DNA of 64,000 bases from Marinobacterium litorale DSM 23545 (GTDB taxonomy: Bacteria; Pseudomonadota; Gammaproteobacteria; Pseudomonadales; Balneatricaceae), in assembly GCF_000428985.1 (NCBI RefSeq), contig NZ_AUAZ01000015.1, positions 49,280-113,279 of the forward strand. The letters run 5' to 3'. Shown here in pieces: positions 16,709-25,392 of the stretch. The first letter of the stretch is position 1. Each line of letters begins with the position of its first letter. Under the pieces are notes generated by a model. It saw only the letters and a list, made by a program, of their open reading frames with translations, had not been told where the DNA came from and made no database searches. Both the position numbers and the translations under genes were made by a program.

Positions 16709-18373
16709 ATGGGAAAGCTTAAACTTAAAGGCAAACTGACACTCTTCTCTATCCTGCCGATGCTGCTGGTCACTGCAGTGGTCATGGTCGTGGTTTACTT
16801 CCAGATGTCACGTGTGGGTAATGAGGAAGTGATTGCCATGCGCGAATCGATGATGGAGAGCAAGCGCCAGGAGCTGCGTAACTACATCGAGCTCTCTCTT
16901 TCGGCAATCGAACCTCTTCGTGAGCAAGGACGCAAAGAAGATGCGCGTGATGCGCTCAGGTCGATGAATTACGGCGATGATGGATATGTTTTTGTCTATG
17001 AGTTCGACGGAACTGTGGTTGCCAACAGGCCTGATCCCAGCGCAGAGGGCACTAACCGCTGGAAGCTTGCGGACCCCAACGGAGTCGTTATCGTTCAGGA
17101 GCTGATCGCAGCGGCCAAGAACAACGGAGACTTTGTCCGGTACGACTGGAACAAGCCCAGTGTCAACGCAGTTAAGCCCAAGCTCAGCTACGCCGATCAG
17201 ATCTCCGAATGGGGGTGGATGATCGGTACCGGATTTTATATTGATGACATCGATGAGGCGGTCGCTGCGCGTCGCGCCGAGGTGAGCGCCAGTATAGAGG
17301 CCACAATGATCACCATTGCCGGCATCGCGTTTGGCCTGCTGGTGGTGGTTGCCGGACTCTCTTCTGTGGTCGCGGGAATGATGATCAAACCGCTGCGCAA
17401 CACAGCGCAGGCCTTGAACGATATCAGTAAAGGTGAAGGCGATCTGACGCAGCGTCTGGCGGTTGATACGCAGGATGAAGTTGGCGATGTAGCGACGGGC
17501 TTCAACGGCTTCACCGGCAATATCCAGAATGTGGTGCGTGAAGTGAAGAGCGCCGTAGGGTCGCTGACACAATCTACCCGGCAGATGGATGCGGTGGTGG
17601 GGCGCACCCATGACGATGCCAATATCCAGAAGCAGGAAACCGACCAGGTCGCAGCTGCGATTCACGAGATGGCAGCTGCGGTGCAGCAGGTGGCCGGCAG
17701 TGCAGCCCAAGCGGCGGAAGCCGCCCATGAAGCGGATCAGGAAGCAGGTGACGGGCAGCGGATCGTGCAGGACACTATCAGCTCCATCAATCGTTTGGCT
17801 GATGATGTCAATCGAGCCGCGGAAGTGATCACTCGCCTGGGCGAGGATACGCAGGCTATCGGTTCCGTTGTTAACGTGATTCAGGGTGTGGCCGAGCAGA
17901 CCAACCTGCTGGCCTTGAATGCGGCGATCGAGGCGGCCCGCGCAGGTGAGCAGGGGCGCGGCTTTGCGGTGGTTGCGGATGAAGTTCGCACGCTGGCAAC
18001 CCGGACTCAGCAGAGCACCGAAGAGATCCATCGCATGATAGAACGGCTTCAGTCCGGAGCGCGTCAGGCTGTGGAGGTGATGGAAGCGAGTCAGGCCCAG
18101 AGCCATTCGACCATGGAAACCGCGGGCCATGCCAACGAGTCACTGGGCCGGATCACGCGCTCTGTAGGTTTGATTACGGAAATGAACACCCAGATTGCCA
18201 GTGCTGCCGAAGAGCAAACGGCGGTCGCAGACGAAATCAGCCAGAGTGTGCAGCAGATTGCCGATATTGCTGAGCGCTCCTCCAAAAACGCGGGCGAAAT
18301 GTCCAGCATGTCGGGAACCATGGCCGAGATCGAGAAGCGTTTGAGTGAACTGGTTAACCGCTTCAAGGTTTAA
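16709..18373 (+). CDS. Methyl-accepting chemotaxis protein with single Cache sensor
   Basis: 554 residues from ATG 16709 (GGAGGGG upstream; an earlier frame start at 16658 lies before this site). Transmembrane 1 about 13-33; periplasmic sCache_2 domain about 40-190 with the typical [13 protein letters not shown] and [18 protein letters not shown]; transmembrane 2 about 203-228; HAMP; then a long signalling domain with the hairpin tip [32 protein letters not shown]. Binds a small ligand outside and signals to CheA. Transcribed alone; TATAAT at 16582-16587 is a possible -10 element. Confidence 0.95.
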   Translation: MGKLKLKGKLTLFSILPMLLVTAVVMVVVYFQMSRVGNEEVIAMRESMMESKRQELRNYIELSLSAIEPLREQGRKEDARDALRSMNYGDDGYVFVYEFDGTVVANRPDPSAEGTNRWKLADPNGVVIVQELIAAAKNNGDFVRYDWNKPSVNAVKPKLSYADQISEWGWMIGTGFYIDDIDEAVAARRAEVSASIEATMITIAGIAFGLLVVVAGLSSVVAGMMIKPLRNTAQALNDISKGEGDLTQRLAVDTQDEVGDVATGFNGFTGNIQNVVREVKSAVGSLTQSTRQMDAVVGRTHDDANIQKQETDQVAAAIHEMAAAVQQVAGSAAQAAEAAHEADQEAGDGQRIVQDTISSINRLADDVNRAAEVITRLGEDTQAIGSVVNVIQGVAEQTNLLALNAAIEAARAGEQGRGFAVVADEVRTLATRTQQSTEEIHRMIERLQSGARQAVEVMEASQAQSHSTMETAGHANESLGRITRSVGLITEMNTQIASAAEEQTAVADEISQSVQQIADIAERSSKNAGEMSSMSGTMAEIEKRLSELVNRFKV

Positions 18374-18374
18374 C

Positions 18375-18402
18375 TGAACCGCACCGCGCCGGTCAGCGTA
18401 TG
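18375..18402 (+). promoter_or_regulatory. Candidate ECF (RpoE/ChrR) promoter of SDR-NTF2 operon
   Basis: TGAACC at 18375-18380, 16-base spacer, CGTATG at 18397-18402. It differs by one base from the TGATCC-CGTAT pair found on both sides of the rpoE-oxidoreductase gap. A transcript from it would start about 15 bases before the SDR ATG and still include the GGGGGTG ribosome site. Confidence 0.6.
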
Positions 18403-18423
18403 CGTCCCTAAAAGGGGGTGAAT

Positions 18424-19191
18424 ATGTTGACTGGCTCGTCCCAGCTAATCTGGATTACCGGTGCCGGCAGTGGTATCGGTCGCGCTACGGCACTCGAACT
18501 GGCCCGCCTTGGCCACTCTGTTGTTGTCAGCGGTCGCCGTTTGGAGCCGTTGCAGGATCTTGTGAAGGATGCCCAGCACTTCCCCGGACAGATTTCGCCG
18601 TTGACACTCGATGTGACCGAGCCACAGAGCGTGCACGATGCTTTCAGTACGCTCTGTGCCCGATGGGGTGTACCCGATGCCGCAATACTTTGTGCCGGTA
18701 ATCATCAGCCCATGCCTGTTGATCAGTTTTCTCTGGAACGCTGTCAGGCGCTGATTGACGTGAACTACCTGGGCATGATGCGGCTGGTCGAACGGTTGCT
18801 GCCCGCCTTTCGCAGCCGCGGCTGTGGCACGATGGTGTTGGTCGCGTCGGTGGCCGGATATCGCGGTTTGCCCACGGCCGCAGCTTACGGAGGCAGCAAG
18901 GCGGCCGTGATCAACGCGGCCGAGGCTTTGCGTTGCGAGCTGGAGGGCAGTGATATCGATATAAAACTGGTCAATCCCGGTTTTGTACGGACCCCGCTGA
19001 CCGATCGAAATGAGTTCAAAATGCCATTTTTGATTGAGCCGGAAGAGGCGGCCCGGTCAATCGTAAAAGGGATGCAACGGCCCGGGTTTGAGATTGCCTT
19101 TCCATGGCGGTTTGCATTAATTATGAAAATGCTCCGCTTGCTTCCTTATGGCTTATACTTCCGGCTTATCAAACGGAAAACCGGCTTATGA
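18424..19191 (+). CDS. Short-chain dehydrogenase/reductase
   Basis: 255 residues from ATG 18424. Classical SDR: TGAGSGIGR nucleotide-binding motif near residue 11, catalytic Ser in VASVAGYRG, and YxxxK in YGGSKAA; NPGFVRTPLTD follows. Substrate unknown. SDR genes of this type recur in ECF/ChrR stress regulons, and a matching promoter motif precedes this one. It overlaps the next gene by 4 bp (ATGA), so the two are translationally coupled. Confidence 0.92.
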   Translation: MLTGSSQLIWITGAGSGIGRATALELARLGHSVVVSGRRLEPLQDLVKDAQHFPGQISPLTLDVTEPQSVHDAFSTLCARWGVPDAAILCAGNHQPMPVDQFSLERCQALIDVNYLGMMRLVERLLPAFRSRGCGTMVLVASVAGYRGLPTAAAYGGSKAAVINAAEALRCELEGSDIDIKLVNPGFVRTPLTDRNEFKMPFLIEPEEAARSIVKGMQRPGFEIAFPWRFALIMKMLRLLPYGLYFRLIKRKTGL

Positions 19192-19613
19192 CACGTCAGC
19201 AGATATTTGACCGTTATTGCACTTTGTTTGAAAACCTGTCTCCGGAAACCGTTCTTGATTTGCGTAAACTGGTCAGTGCCGACATCCACTTTCGCGATCC
19301 ATTCAATGATACCCGGGGCTGGGAAGGGATGAGCCGGGTACTGCACGATATGTTTGAGCGCTGTACTAACCCTCGCTTTCATGTTTTGGACAAGCACCTT
19401 ACGGATGGCTGCGGCTTTATCCGATGGCGTTTTGAAACCCGCGTTCCGGTGATGGGCTGGTTCAGTATCGAGGGGATGAGTCGCTTACAGTTCGACGAGC
19501 AGGATCGCATTATTGAACACCTGGACTTCTGGGACAGCAGCCCCTTCTATTTGCGGCTCCCTGTGATTGGGCGTCTGTTGCGTCGTGCCAAGGCGAAAAT
19601 GTCAGCGGGCTGA
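19188..19613 (+). CDS. NTF2-like (SnoaL-type) protein
   Basis: 141 residues with the NTF2/SnoaL cone-like layout: DIHFRDPFNDTRG, WRFETR and HLDFWDSSPFY. The fold is used by small isomerases, hydrolases and binding proteins; no catalytic assignment is possible. Its start codon overlaps the SDR stop. Proteins of this type accompany Cfa and SDR genes in ChrR-controlled islands, which suggests a role in lipid oxidation or repair by inference. Confidence 0.85.
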   Translation: MTRQQIFDRYCTLFENLSPETVLDLRKLVSADIHFRDPFNDTRGWEGMSRVLHDMFERCTNPRFHVLDKHLTDGCGFIRWRFETRVPVMGWFSIEGMSRLQFDEQDRIIEHLDFWDSSPFYLRLPVIGRLLRRAKAKMSAG

Positions 19614-19622
19614 GCGGGCTCG

Positions 19623-20858
19623 CTATTGATGTTCGATGCAGTACAATCCCACATCGATGGTGCCTTCACGAAAACCGCCCTCGCAGTAACCCAGATAGTA
19701 GCTCCACATGCGGCGGAATCGCTCATCAAAACCCAATGATTGAATCTCCGGCCAGTGAGCGGTGAAGCTACGATGCCAGATAGCCAAAGTGCGCGCGTAA
19801 TCTTCACCGAACAGAAGCGAATCGGTCAGTCGCAAGTCGCCTTGGTTGATCGCCTGTGCAAGTACCCTTGGGGAGGGCAGCATCCCGCCCGGGAAAATAT
19901 AGCGTTGGATGAAGTCGGCACCCCGGCGGTAGTTTTCGAAGCGCTCATCGGCAATGCTGATGATCTGTAAGACCGCTTTTCCGTCCGGGCGCAGGCAGCG
20001 CTTCAGCGTCTCAAAGTACTCTGGCCAATGTGACTCACCCACGGCTTCAAACATCTCGATCGAAACGATGTGATCATACTGCCGGTCAAGGTCGCGATAA
20101 TCGGTCAGGCTGAACTGGCAAAGCGCATCAAGGCCGCGCTCATGGGCGCGTCGGCGGGCGAATGCCAGCTGTTCGCTGGAGAGCGTGACGCCATCGACGC
20201 AGGCGCCAAATTCTGCCGCTGCCACTTCAGCGAAGCCGCCCCAGCCGCAGCCGATCTCCAGAACATGCTGGCCAGGTTGCAGATTCAGCATTTTGCAGAT
20301 TCGGCGGTATTTATTGAGTTGGGCCGCTTCCAGTGAGCTTTCAGTATCAAACAGGGCGGCTGAATAGGTCATCGTGCGGTCGAGCCAGAGTCGGTAGAAG
20401 GCGTTGCCCAGGTCGTAGTGATACTCAATATTGCGTCGACTGCCGCTGCGGCTGTTGTTCCGGCGCAGGTGCAAAAGACGGTTGAACAGCTGCAGGAGCG
20501 GGTGACCTTTCATGAAATCGCGCATGGCGGTTTCATTTTCCAGCGCCCAACGTACAAGCCCACAAAGATCGGGTGAATCCCATTCGCCGTCCATGTAACT
20601 TTCAGCCCAACCGATCAACCCCCCACGTAGCAGCCGTCGAACGGAACGGTAGCGGTGCAGGCGCACTTCCGCGTGAGGCTGGTCTTCATGAAACTCACCG
20701 AACCGGAGATGGCGACCGTCCGGTAGATAGAGGTCGAGCACGCCACAATCAAAATGCGGTAAACGCTTTAGAATCGCCTGCAGGCAGCGCCGGTTGAGCC
20801 AGCTGCTGTCCACTGGTGCGGCCGGGGAGCGGCCCGGGGCATATTCAGTCGGTTTCAT
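19623..20858 (-). CDS. cfa: Cyclopropane-fatty-acyl-phospholipid synthase family methyltransferase
   Basis: 411 residues, close to Cfa length. N-terminal lipid-binding region, then the SAM-binding motif VLEIGCGWGGFAEVAA, YDHIVSIEMFEAVGE with the conserved glutamate, and FIFPGG-like QRYIFPGGMLPS. Transfers a methylene from SAM to double bonds of membrane phospholipid acyl chains. In R. sphaeroides, cfaA is under RpoE-ChrR control; related enzymes there are also linked to furan fatty acid synthesis, so a methyl-transferring rather than ring-forming activity is possible. Third gene of the oxidoreductase-DUF1365-cfa operon, overlapping its neighbour by 14 bp. Confidence 0.93.
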   Translation of the reverse strand: MKPTEYAPGRSPAAPVDSSWLNRRCLQAILKRLPHFDCGVLDLYLPDGRHLRFGEFHEDQPHAEVRLHRYRSVRRLLRGGLIGWAESYMDGEWDSPDLCGLVRWALENETAMRDFMKGHPLLQLFNRLLHLRRNNSRSGSRRNIEYHYDLGNAFYRLWLDRTMTYSAALFDTESSLEAAQLNKYRRICKMLNLQPGQHVLEIGCGWGGFAEVAAAEFGACVDGVTLSSEQLAFARRRAHERGLDALCQFSLTDYRDLDRQYDHIVSIEMFEAVGESHWPEYFETLKRCLRPDGKAVLQIISIADERFENYRRGADFIQRYIFPGGMLPSPRVLAQAINQGDLRLTDSLLFGEDYARTLAIWHRSFTAHWPEIQSLGFDERFRRMWSYYLGYCEGGFREGTIDVGLYCIEHQ

Positions 20859-21642
20859 AACTCACCTCCCTCTGGGGACGGATCAACGTAACAGTCGTTT
20901 GCGGTGGGCTGGGGCGCGGTTGAATCGGAACGCGCTTACGCCAGAGCTTGAACGCTTCCCAGTGGATACCGACGATCACTTTTAATGTCATCAACGGATA
21001 ACTGAAAAATGTCTTGATCAGCTGAGCATCGGTCAACGTGAGCCGTTTACCCGTGAACGTGGCGTGCAGAAGGCTGCCCTGGTCGTCACATTGGCGAATG
21101 CAGACCGCGATCTGTTTTCCCGGTGGCCGCAGTCGAAATTGATAATCGGCCACCATCGGCATAAACGGGGAAACGTAGAACTGTTTTTTGCTGCTCTGCC
21201 GAATCAGGTCGCCGGTCTCTGTGTCTGATGTTTCGATCAGGTAGCTGTGGCGCTGGTTAAAGGTATTGCTTACCTCGTAAAGCACCGCGCGCAATACGCC
21301 CTGTTCGTCATGGCAGTAGTAAACGCTCAGGGGGTTAAACACATAACCCAGAATGCGCGGATAGCAGAGCAGCTGAATGTTGCCCTGGCCAATCTCGATG
21401 TTGTTTTCGCGCAGTAATTGGCGAACCCGTCCAGACAGGCTTTGGCCACCGGTGTCACCGTGGTCCTGCTCATGAAACGAAAACAGGTTGAACCGGTTGA
21501 GTGAAAACCAGCGCAGTTTTCGATCGAGCTGCTCCAGTTCATCCAGGTCGATAAGCCAGGAAACCACGCGATAGATAAAACGGTGGCGGTGCGGGCGAAA
21601 CCGGTGGTGCATGACATGCCCGGCATAAAGTACAGAGTTCAC
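20845..21642 (-). CDS. DUF1365 family protein
   Basis: 265 residues. Recognisable DUF1365 segments: YAGHVMHHRFRPHRHRF at the start, LLCYPRILGYVFNPLSVYYCHD in the middle and FYVSPFMPM. The biochemical role is unknown, but the gene is almost always found between an FAD-dependent oxidoreductase and cfa, exactly as here (overlaps of 4 and 14 bp), so it probably acts on the same membrane lipids. Confidence 0.93.
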   Translation of the reverse strand: MNSVLYAGHVMHHRFRPHRHRFIYRVVSWLIDLDELEQLDRKLRWFSLNRFNLFSFHEQDHGDTGGQSLSGRVRQLLRENNIEIGQGNIQLLCYPRILGYVFNPLSVYYCHDEQGVLRAVLYEVSNTFNQRHSYLIETSDTETGDLIRQSSKKQFYVSPFMPMVADYQFRLRPPGKQIAVCIRQCDDQGSLLHATFTGKRLTLTDAQLIKTFFSYPLMTLKVIVGIHWEAFKLWRKRVPIQPRPSPPQTTVTLIRPQREVSYETD

Positions 21643-23003
21643 GCCACGGCCTCTGGTGTCTGGGCACCACTGGGGCGTGCCCGGTCATGCACATGGATGC
21701 GGCTGTTGGGGTCAGCGAGTTGCCAGGGCCGTTTTACGCCACCCAGCGCTTCAGCCACTGCCAGCCCCGACTGCAGCCCGTCTTCGTGAAAGCCATAGCC
21801 AAACCAGGCACCACAGAACCAGGTATTTTGCTGGCCCTGCAGTGTCCACAGTTGTTGTTGGGCGCTAATAGACTCCAGTGAAAACTGGGGGTGATCGTAA
21901 AGAAAACTGCGATGAATACGCTCGGTTCGAGGCTCTTCGATCGGGTTAAGCGTGACAAAGAGGTCTCGTCGGCTGTTGATCGGCTGCAGGCGGTTCATCC
22001 AGTACGTTACCGAAAGCCGGTCGCCGGAGCCGCGTCCTGCACTCAGGTAGTTCCAGCTTGCCCAGGCACTGCGGCGCTTGGGCATCAGCCTGGGGTCGCT
22101 GTGCAAAATGGCACGGTTTCTTTGATAGGGAAAACAGCTGAGTAAGCGCTGCTCCTGTGCGGTCGGCTTAGCCAGCAATTCCAGTGCCTGATCGGCATGG
22201 CAGGCGAGAACGACATGATCAAAGTGTTCCTTCTGGCCATGCAGATGCTCGAGAATAACGCCGTTGTGCGTGCGATGAATGCGCCGGATGTGACTGTTCA
22301 TGCGAAGCTGACCTTCCAGCGGTGCCAGCAGGCGTTTTACGTACTCCCGACTGCCGCCCACGACCGTGCGCCACTGGGGCCGGTCTTTGAGCTGCACGAG
22401 ACCGTGGTTCTGACAAAAACGCAGAAAGGTCAGGGCGGGGTAATCCAGCATTTGATCGGCAGGCGTTGACCAGATCGCGGCGCCCATGGGGATAAGATGG
22501 TGGTTGATAAACGCCTCGGAATAGCCGCGCCGTGTCAGCATTTCGCCCAGCGTTTCCTGCTTAATCGCCGCCTCGTCTGTCAGCTCCGGCGCTTCGCGAT
22601 AGAAGCGCAGGATCTCGCGCAGTAGCTGCCAGTGACGGGGACGCAGCAGATTGGCACGCTGAGCGAAGAATCCATTAAGTCCACAGCCGCTATACTCCAG
22701 GCGTGTACTGTCGCTGGAGACCGCAAACGACATATCGGTGTCCGCCGTGGGAACGTCCAGCTGGTCAAACAGTTTGATCAGGTTGGGGTAGTTGACCGGG
22801 TTATAAACGATGAATCCGGTGTCGACACACACTGTTTCGTCTTCAAACGTCAGCTCCGAAGTATTGGAGTGGCCCCCGGGACGGTCGTCTTTCTCGAACA
22901 ACGTGACCCGGTGGTGCTGGTTCAGCAGCCAGGCGCAGGCCATGCCGGAGATTCCGGAGCCGATGACAGCAATATTTAAAGGGCGCATGATACTGACAGA
23001 CAT
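21639..23003 (-). CDS. FAD-dependent oxidoreductase of the amine-oxidase type
   Basis: 454 residues from ATG 23003 (AGGGA seven bases before). Rossmann dinucleotide motif IAVIGSGISGMACAWLL, then HRVTLFEKDDRPGGH for FAD ribose binding, and the C-terminal FCGAWFGYGFHEDGLQSG that closes the flavin site. The open frame runs back to 23306 but that stretch overlaps the divergent promoter and rpoE. First gene of the operon with DUF1365 and cfa; its ECF-type promoter motif sits 30-60 bases upstream. Substrate unknown, probably an acyl chain. Confidence 0.92.
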   Translation of the reverse strand: MSVSIMRPLNIAVIGSGISGMACAWLLNQHHRVTLFEKDDRPGGHSNTSELTFEDETVCVDTGFIVYNPVNYPNLIKLFDQLDVPTADTDMSFAVSSDSTRLEYSGCGLNGFFAQRANLLRPRHWQLLREILRFYREAPELTDEAAIKQETLGEMLTRRGYSEAFINHHLIPMGAAIWSTPADQMLDYPALTFLRFCQNHGLVQLKDRPQWRTVVGGSREYVKRLLAPLEGQLRMNSHIRRIHRTHNGVILEHLHGQKEHFDHVVLACHADQALELLAKPTAQEQRLLSCFPYQRNRAILHSDPRLMPKRRSAWASWNYLSAGRGSGDRLSVTYWMNRLQPINSRRDLFVTLNPIEEPRTERIHRSFLYDHPQFSLESISAQQQLWTLQGQQNTWFCGAWFGYGFHEDGLQSGLAVAEALGGVKRPWQLADPNSRIHVHDRARPSGAQTPEAVA

Positions 23004-23039
23004 AATTGATTCCCTGTGAGGGTCCGACATTTGTTGGTC

Positions 23040-23068
23040 CATACGTTTAAGCGTTGGGCGCCGGATCA
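23040..23068 (-). promoter_or_regulatory. Candidate ECF promoter of oxidoreductase-DUF1365-cfa operon
   Basis: On the minus strand TGATCC (23068-23063), 17-base spacer, CGTATG (23045-23040). The expected start near 23033 leaves a 30-base leader with the AGGGA ribosome site before ATG 23003. TGATCC is the -35 type I associate with RpoE of the ChrR group (ECF11). Confidence 0.65.
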
Positions 23069-23090
23069 CCGGTTTTTTTCTACGGCTCGT

Positions 23091-23118
23091 TGATCCGGCC
23101 TGGGCACCCACGCGTATT
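23091..23118 (+). promoter_or_regulatory. Candidate ECF promoter of rpoE-chrR operon (autoregulation)
   Basis: TGATCC (23091-23096), 16-base spacer, CGTATT (23113-23118), the plus-strand counterpart of the divergent motif. Transcription would begin about 23125, only three bases before ATG 23128, so either the message is nearly leaderless or translation uses the in-frame GTG at 23158, which has its own GAGGG site. Confidence 0.6.
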
Positions 23119-23127
23119 GGAGGTGAA

Positions 23128-23733
23128 ATGCTGGAAGACGAGCCTGAGGGAAAGAAAGTGACAGCAGCAGCCGATCTGACCCAGAGTAAACAAAAAGCTG
23201 AGCGGGAAAACTGGACGCGAACGTTGGCTAGCCTGGCCGAGAGCCGGGATAAGCAGCTGTTTGCACAACTTTTTACCCATTTTGGGCCCCGCGTCAAAGC
23301 ATACATTATTCGTCTGGGGATGCCTCCGGCTACGGCCGAGGAAGTGACTCAGGAGGCGATGTTATCGGTCTGGCGCAAAGCGCACTTGTTCAATGCGGCC
23401 AAAGCCAGTGCCAGTACCTGGATTTTTACGCTGGCTCGGAACCTTTGCATCGACCGTATGCGCAAAGAGAAAACACAAGAGTATGAACTGCCGGATGACG
23501 AAGTGGATCCTGATACACGGGATTACGGTGAGCAGGCGGTTCTGGAAGCACAGATGAAAACCGTGATCGATACCTTGCCTGAGGCACAGGCCCAGGTGCT
23601 CTTTCTCTCGTATTACGAGGGGAAAAGTCACTCCGAGATTGCCGAGCAGCTGGGAATCCCGCTGGGTAGTGTTAAATCCAGGCTCAGACTGGCGTTCAGC
23701 AAACTTAAGACGCACTGGGAGGGTCGGGCATGA
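23128..23733 (+). CDS. rpoE: ECF sigma factor, RpoE/ChrR group
   Basis: 201 residues (191 if the GTG at 23158 is the true start). Sigma region 2 in EEVTQEAMLSVWRKAHLFNAAKASASTWIFTLARNLCIDR and region 4 in LPEAQAQVLFLSYYEGKSHSEIAEQLGIPLGSVKSRLRLAFSKLK. Followed with a 4-bp overlap by a ChrR-type anti-sigma factor. In R. sphaeroides this pair responds to singlet oxygen and switches on photolyase and cfa, both present here. The sigma factor is presumably held inactive by ChrR and controls its own operon. Confidence 0.95.
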   Translation: MLEDEPEGKKVTAAADLTQSKQKAERENWTRTLASLAESRDKQLFAQLFTHFGPRVKAYIIRLGMPPATAEEVTQEAMLSVWRKAHLFNAAKASASTWIFTLARNLCIDRMRKEKTQEYELPDDEVDPDTRDYGEQAVLEAQMKTVIDTLPEAQAQVLFLSYYEGKSHSEIAEQLGIPLGSVKSRLRLAFSKLKTHWEGRA

Positions 23734-24395
23734 AGATTAGCCACCATTTCGATGACGCGACCTTAATCGCTTATGCCAGCGGCAGTCTGCCCCAGGGGAT
23801 GGCTGTTCTGGTGGGAAGCCACCTGCACTGGTGTAAAGCATGCCGTGACCGTGCCCGCGAGGCTGACGCGGTGGGTGGATCCCTGCTTGAAGAGATCGAA
23901 CCGGTTGAGATGTCGGGCGATGCGCTGGCACAGATGCTGGATTGTCTGGATCTGCCGGAGGCACAAAGACTCCCTTCGACCGAGCCGGAGGTTCGTTCAC
24001 AGAAGGCGATGGAAACAGGCCTGCCGGCTCCGCTGGCGGAGTTGCTCGGGCGTCCGCTTGACCAGCTGCAGTGGCGCCGCATTGGCTACGGTGTCCACCA
24101 GTATGATCTGGGGCTGGAGGGTCCTGGCGCAACCCGTTTGCTGCGTATTGCGCCGGGTGTGTCTGTACCTCACCACAGTCATCGCGGCAATGAGTTGACG
24201 CTGATTCTGCGCGGCTCTTACAGTGATGAGCTGGGCCGCTTCTGTGCCGGCGATGTGGCTGACGTGGATACCGATGTGGCCCATCAACCGATCGTAGATA
24301 CCGGCGAAGAGTGCATCTGCCTGATCGCCACTGACGCACCATTGAAGTTCAGTGGACTGATGGGGCGTCTGGCCCAGCCGTTTATCGGTCTGTAA
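23730..24395 (+). CDS. chrR: ChrR-type zinc anti-sigma factor with cupin domain
   Basis: 221 residues. The N-terminal anti-sigma domain has zinc ligands H6, H31, C35 and C38 (HLHWCKAC), the same residue numbers as in R. sphaeroides ChrR. The C-terminal cupin carries HHSHRGNE (H149, H151, E155) and H185, the second metal site needed for the singlet-oxygen response in the studied homologue. ATG overlaps the rpoE stop. Its loss or inactivation would release RpoE onto the three promoter motifs described nearby. Confidence 0.95.
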   Translation: MKISHHFDDATLIAYASGSLPQGMAVLVGSHLHWCKACRDRAREADAVGGSLLEEIEPVEMSGDALAQMLDCLDLPEAQRLPSTEPEVRSQKAMETGLPAPLAELLGRPLDQLQWRRIGYGVHQYDLGLEGPGATRLLRIAPGVSVPHHSHRGNELTLILRGSYSDELGRFCAGDVADVDTDVAHQPIVDTGEECICLIATDAPLKFSGLMGRLAQPFIGL

Positions 24396-24405
24396 GGGAG
24401 AGAGT

Positions 24406-25380
24406 ATGGCCAACAGTGCAAAGATCGAGATGGAAAGGAAGATTCCGGTCGGGATCAGCAGTTGCCTTCTGGGCGAGCAGGTGCGTTACAACGGGGGGCA
24501 TAAGCGCTCGCGTTACTGTCTTGATGTGTTAGCGGAGTGCTTCGATTTCGAGCCGTTCTGCCCGGAGATGGCGATTGGCCTGGGTGTGCCCCGTGAGCCC
24601 ATTCGTCTGGTGGGGGAAGCGGACCAGACTCCCCGGGCACTGGGGACCGTGGACTCCAGTATCGATGTGACCGAGCCCCTGTTGGCGGCCGGGGAGCGTA
24701 TCGCCCGGGAACGTAATCACCTGCGTGGTTATATTCTGATGAAAGGGTCCCCCAGCTGCGGTATGGAGCGGGTTAAGGTTTATCATCCCAACGGCATGCC
24801 CAACACCTCCGATTCGGGGGTGTTTGTGCGGGCGTTGCGAGCTGCAAATCCGGTTTTGCCGGTCGAGGAGGAGGCGCGCCTCAATGATGCGGTGTTGCGT
24901 GATAATTTTATTGCGCGGGTGTTTGCCTACGATGACTGGAAGACCAGCGTGGAGGTTGAGCCCAGTTATCACAACCTGATCCAGTTCCACAGTCGGCAGA
25001 AATACCTGTTGATGGCGCATCACTACCAAGGCTATCGCAGCCTGGGGCGCTTTCTGGCTCAAGCCCATGAGATGCCCCTGGAACAGGCGATGGCTGAGTA
25101 TATCCAGGCGTTTATGGGTCACATGACGCACCGGGCCACGCGTAAGACCCATACGAACGTGTTGATGCATATGCTGGGCTACCTGAAGAAAGCGATCGAC
25201 ACCGATTGCAAGCAGGAGATGCTTGAAAGTATCGACCAGTATCGTCTCGGTCAGGTACCCCTGGTTGTGCCGCTGGCGCTGCTCAAACACTACCTGAAAC
25301 GGTATGGCAGCGAGTACATTTGCGAACAGACCTACCTTAACCCTTACCCGCATGAGCTTGGGCTGCGTAACTATATCTGA
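24406..25380 (+). CDS. DUF523-DUF1722 protein (YbgA-like)
   Basis: 324 residues. N-terminal DUF523 (VGISSCLLGEQVRYNGGHK, GYILMKGSPSCGMERVKVY with conserved cysteines), C-terminal DUF1722/YbgA domain (HSRQKYLLMAHHYQGYRSLGRFLA). Function unknown. E. coli ybgA likewise directly precedes phrB, so a role linked to light or DNA repair has long been suspected without proof. It follows chrR by 10 bp and precedes the photolyase by 12 bp, placing it inside the rpoE operon. Confidence 0.93.
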   Translation: MANSAKIEMERKIPVGISSCLLGEQVRYNGGHKRSRYCLDVLAECFDFEPFCPEMAIGLGVPREPIRLVGEADQTPRALGTVDSSIDVTEPLLAAGERIARERNHLRGYILMKGSPSCGMERVKVYHPNGMPNTSDSGVFVRALRAANPVLPVEEEARLNDAVLRDNFIARVFAYDDWKTSVEVEPSYHNLIQFHSRQKYLLMAHHYQGYRSLGRFLAQAHEMPLEQAMAEYIQAFMGHMTHRATRKTHTNVLMHMLGYLKKAIDTDCKQEMLESIDQYRLGQVPLVVPLALLKHYLKRYGSEYICEQTYLNPYPHELGLRNYI

Positions 25381-25392
25381 TACGGATTTGAG

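Noticed and set aside
16808..18130. 440-codon frame antisense to the chemoreceptor
   Set aside because: Composition (His, Arg and Leu rich, no domain) is that of a shadow; the plus-strand protein has every chemoreceptor motif.
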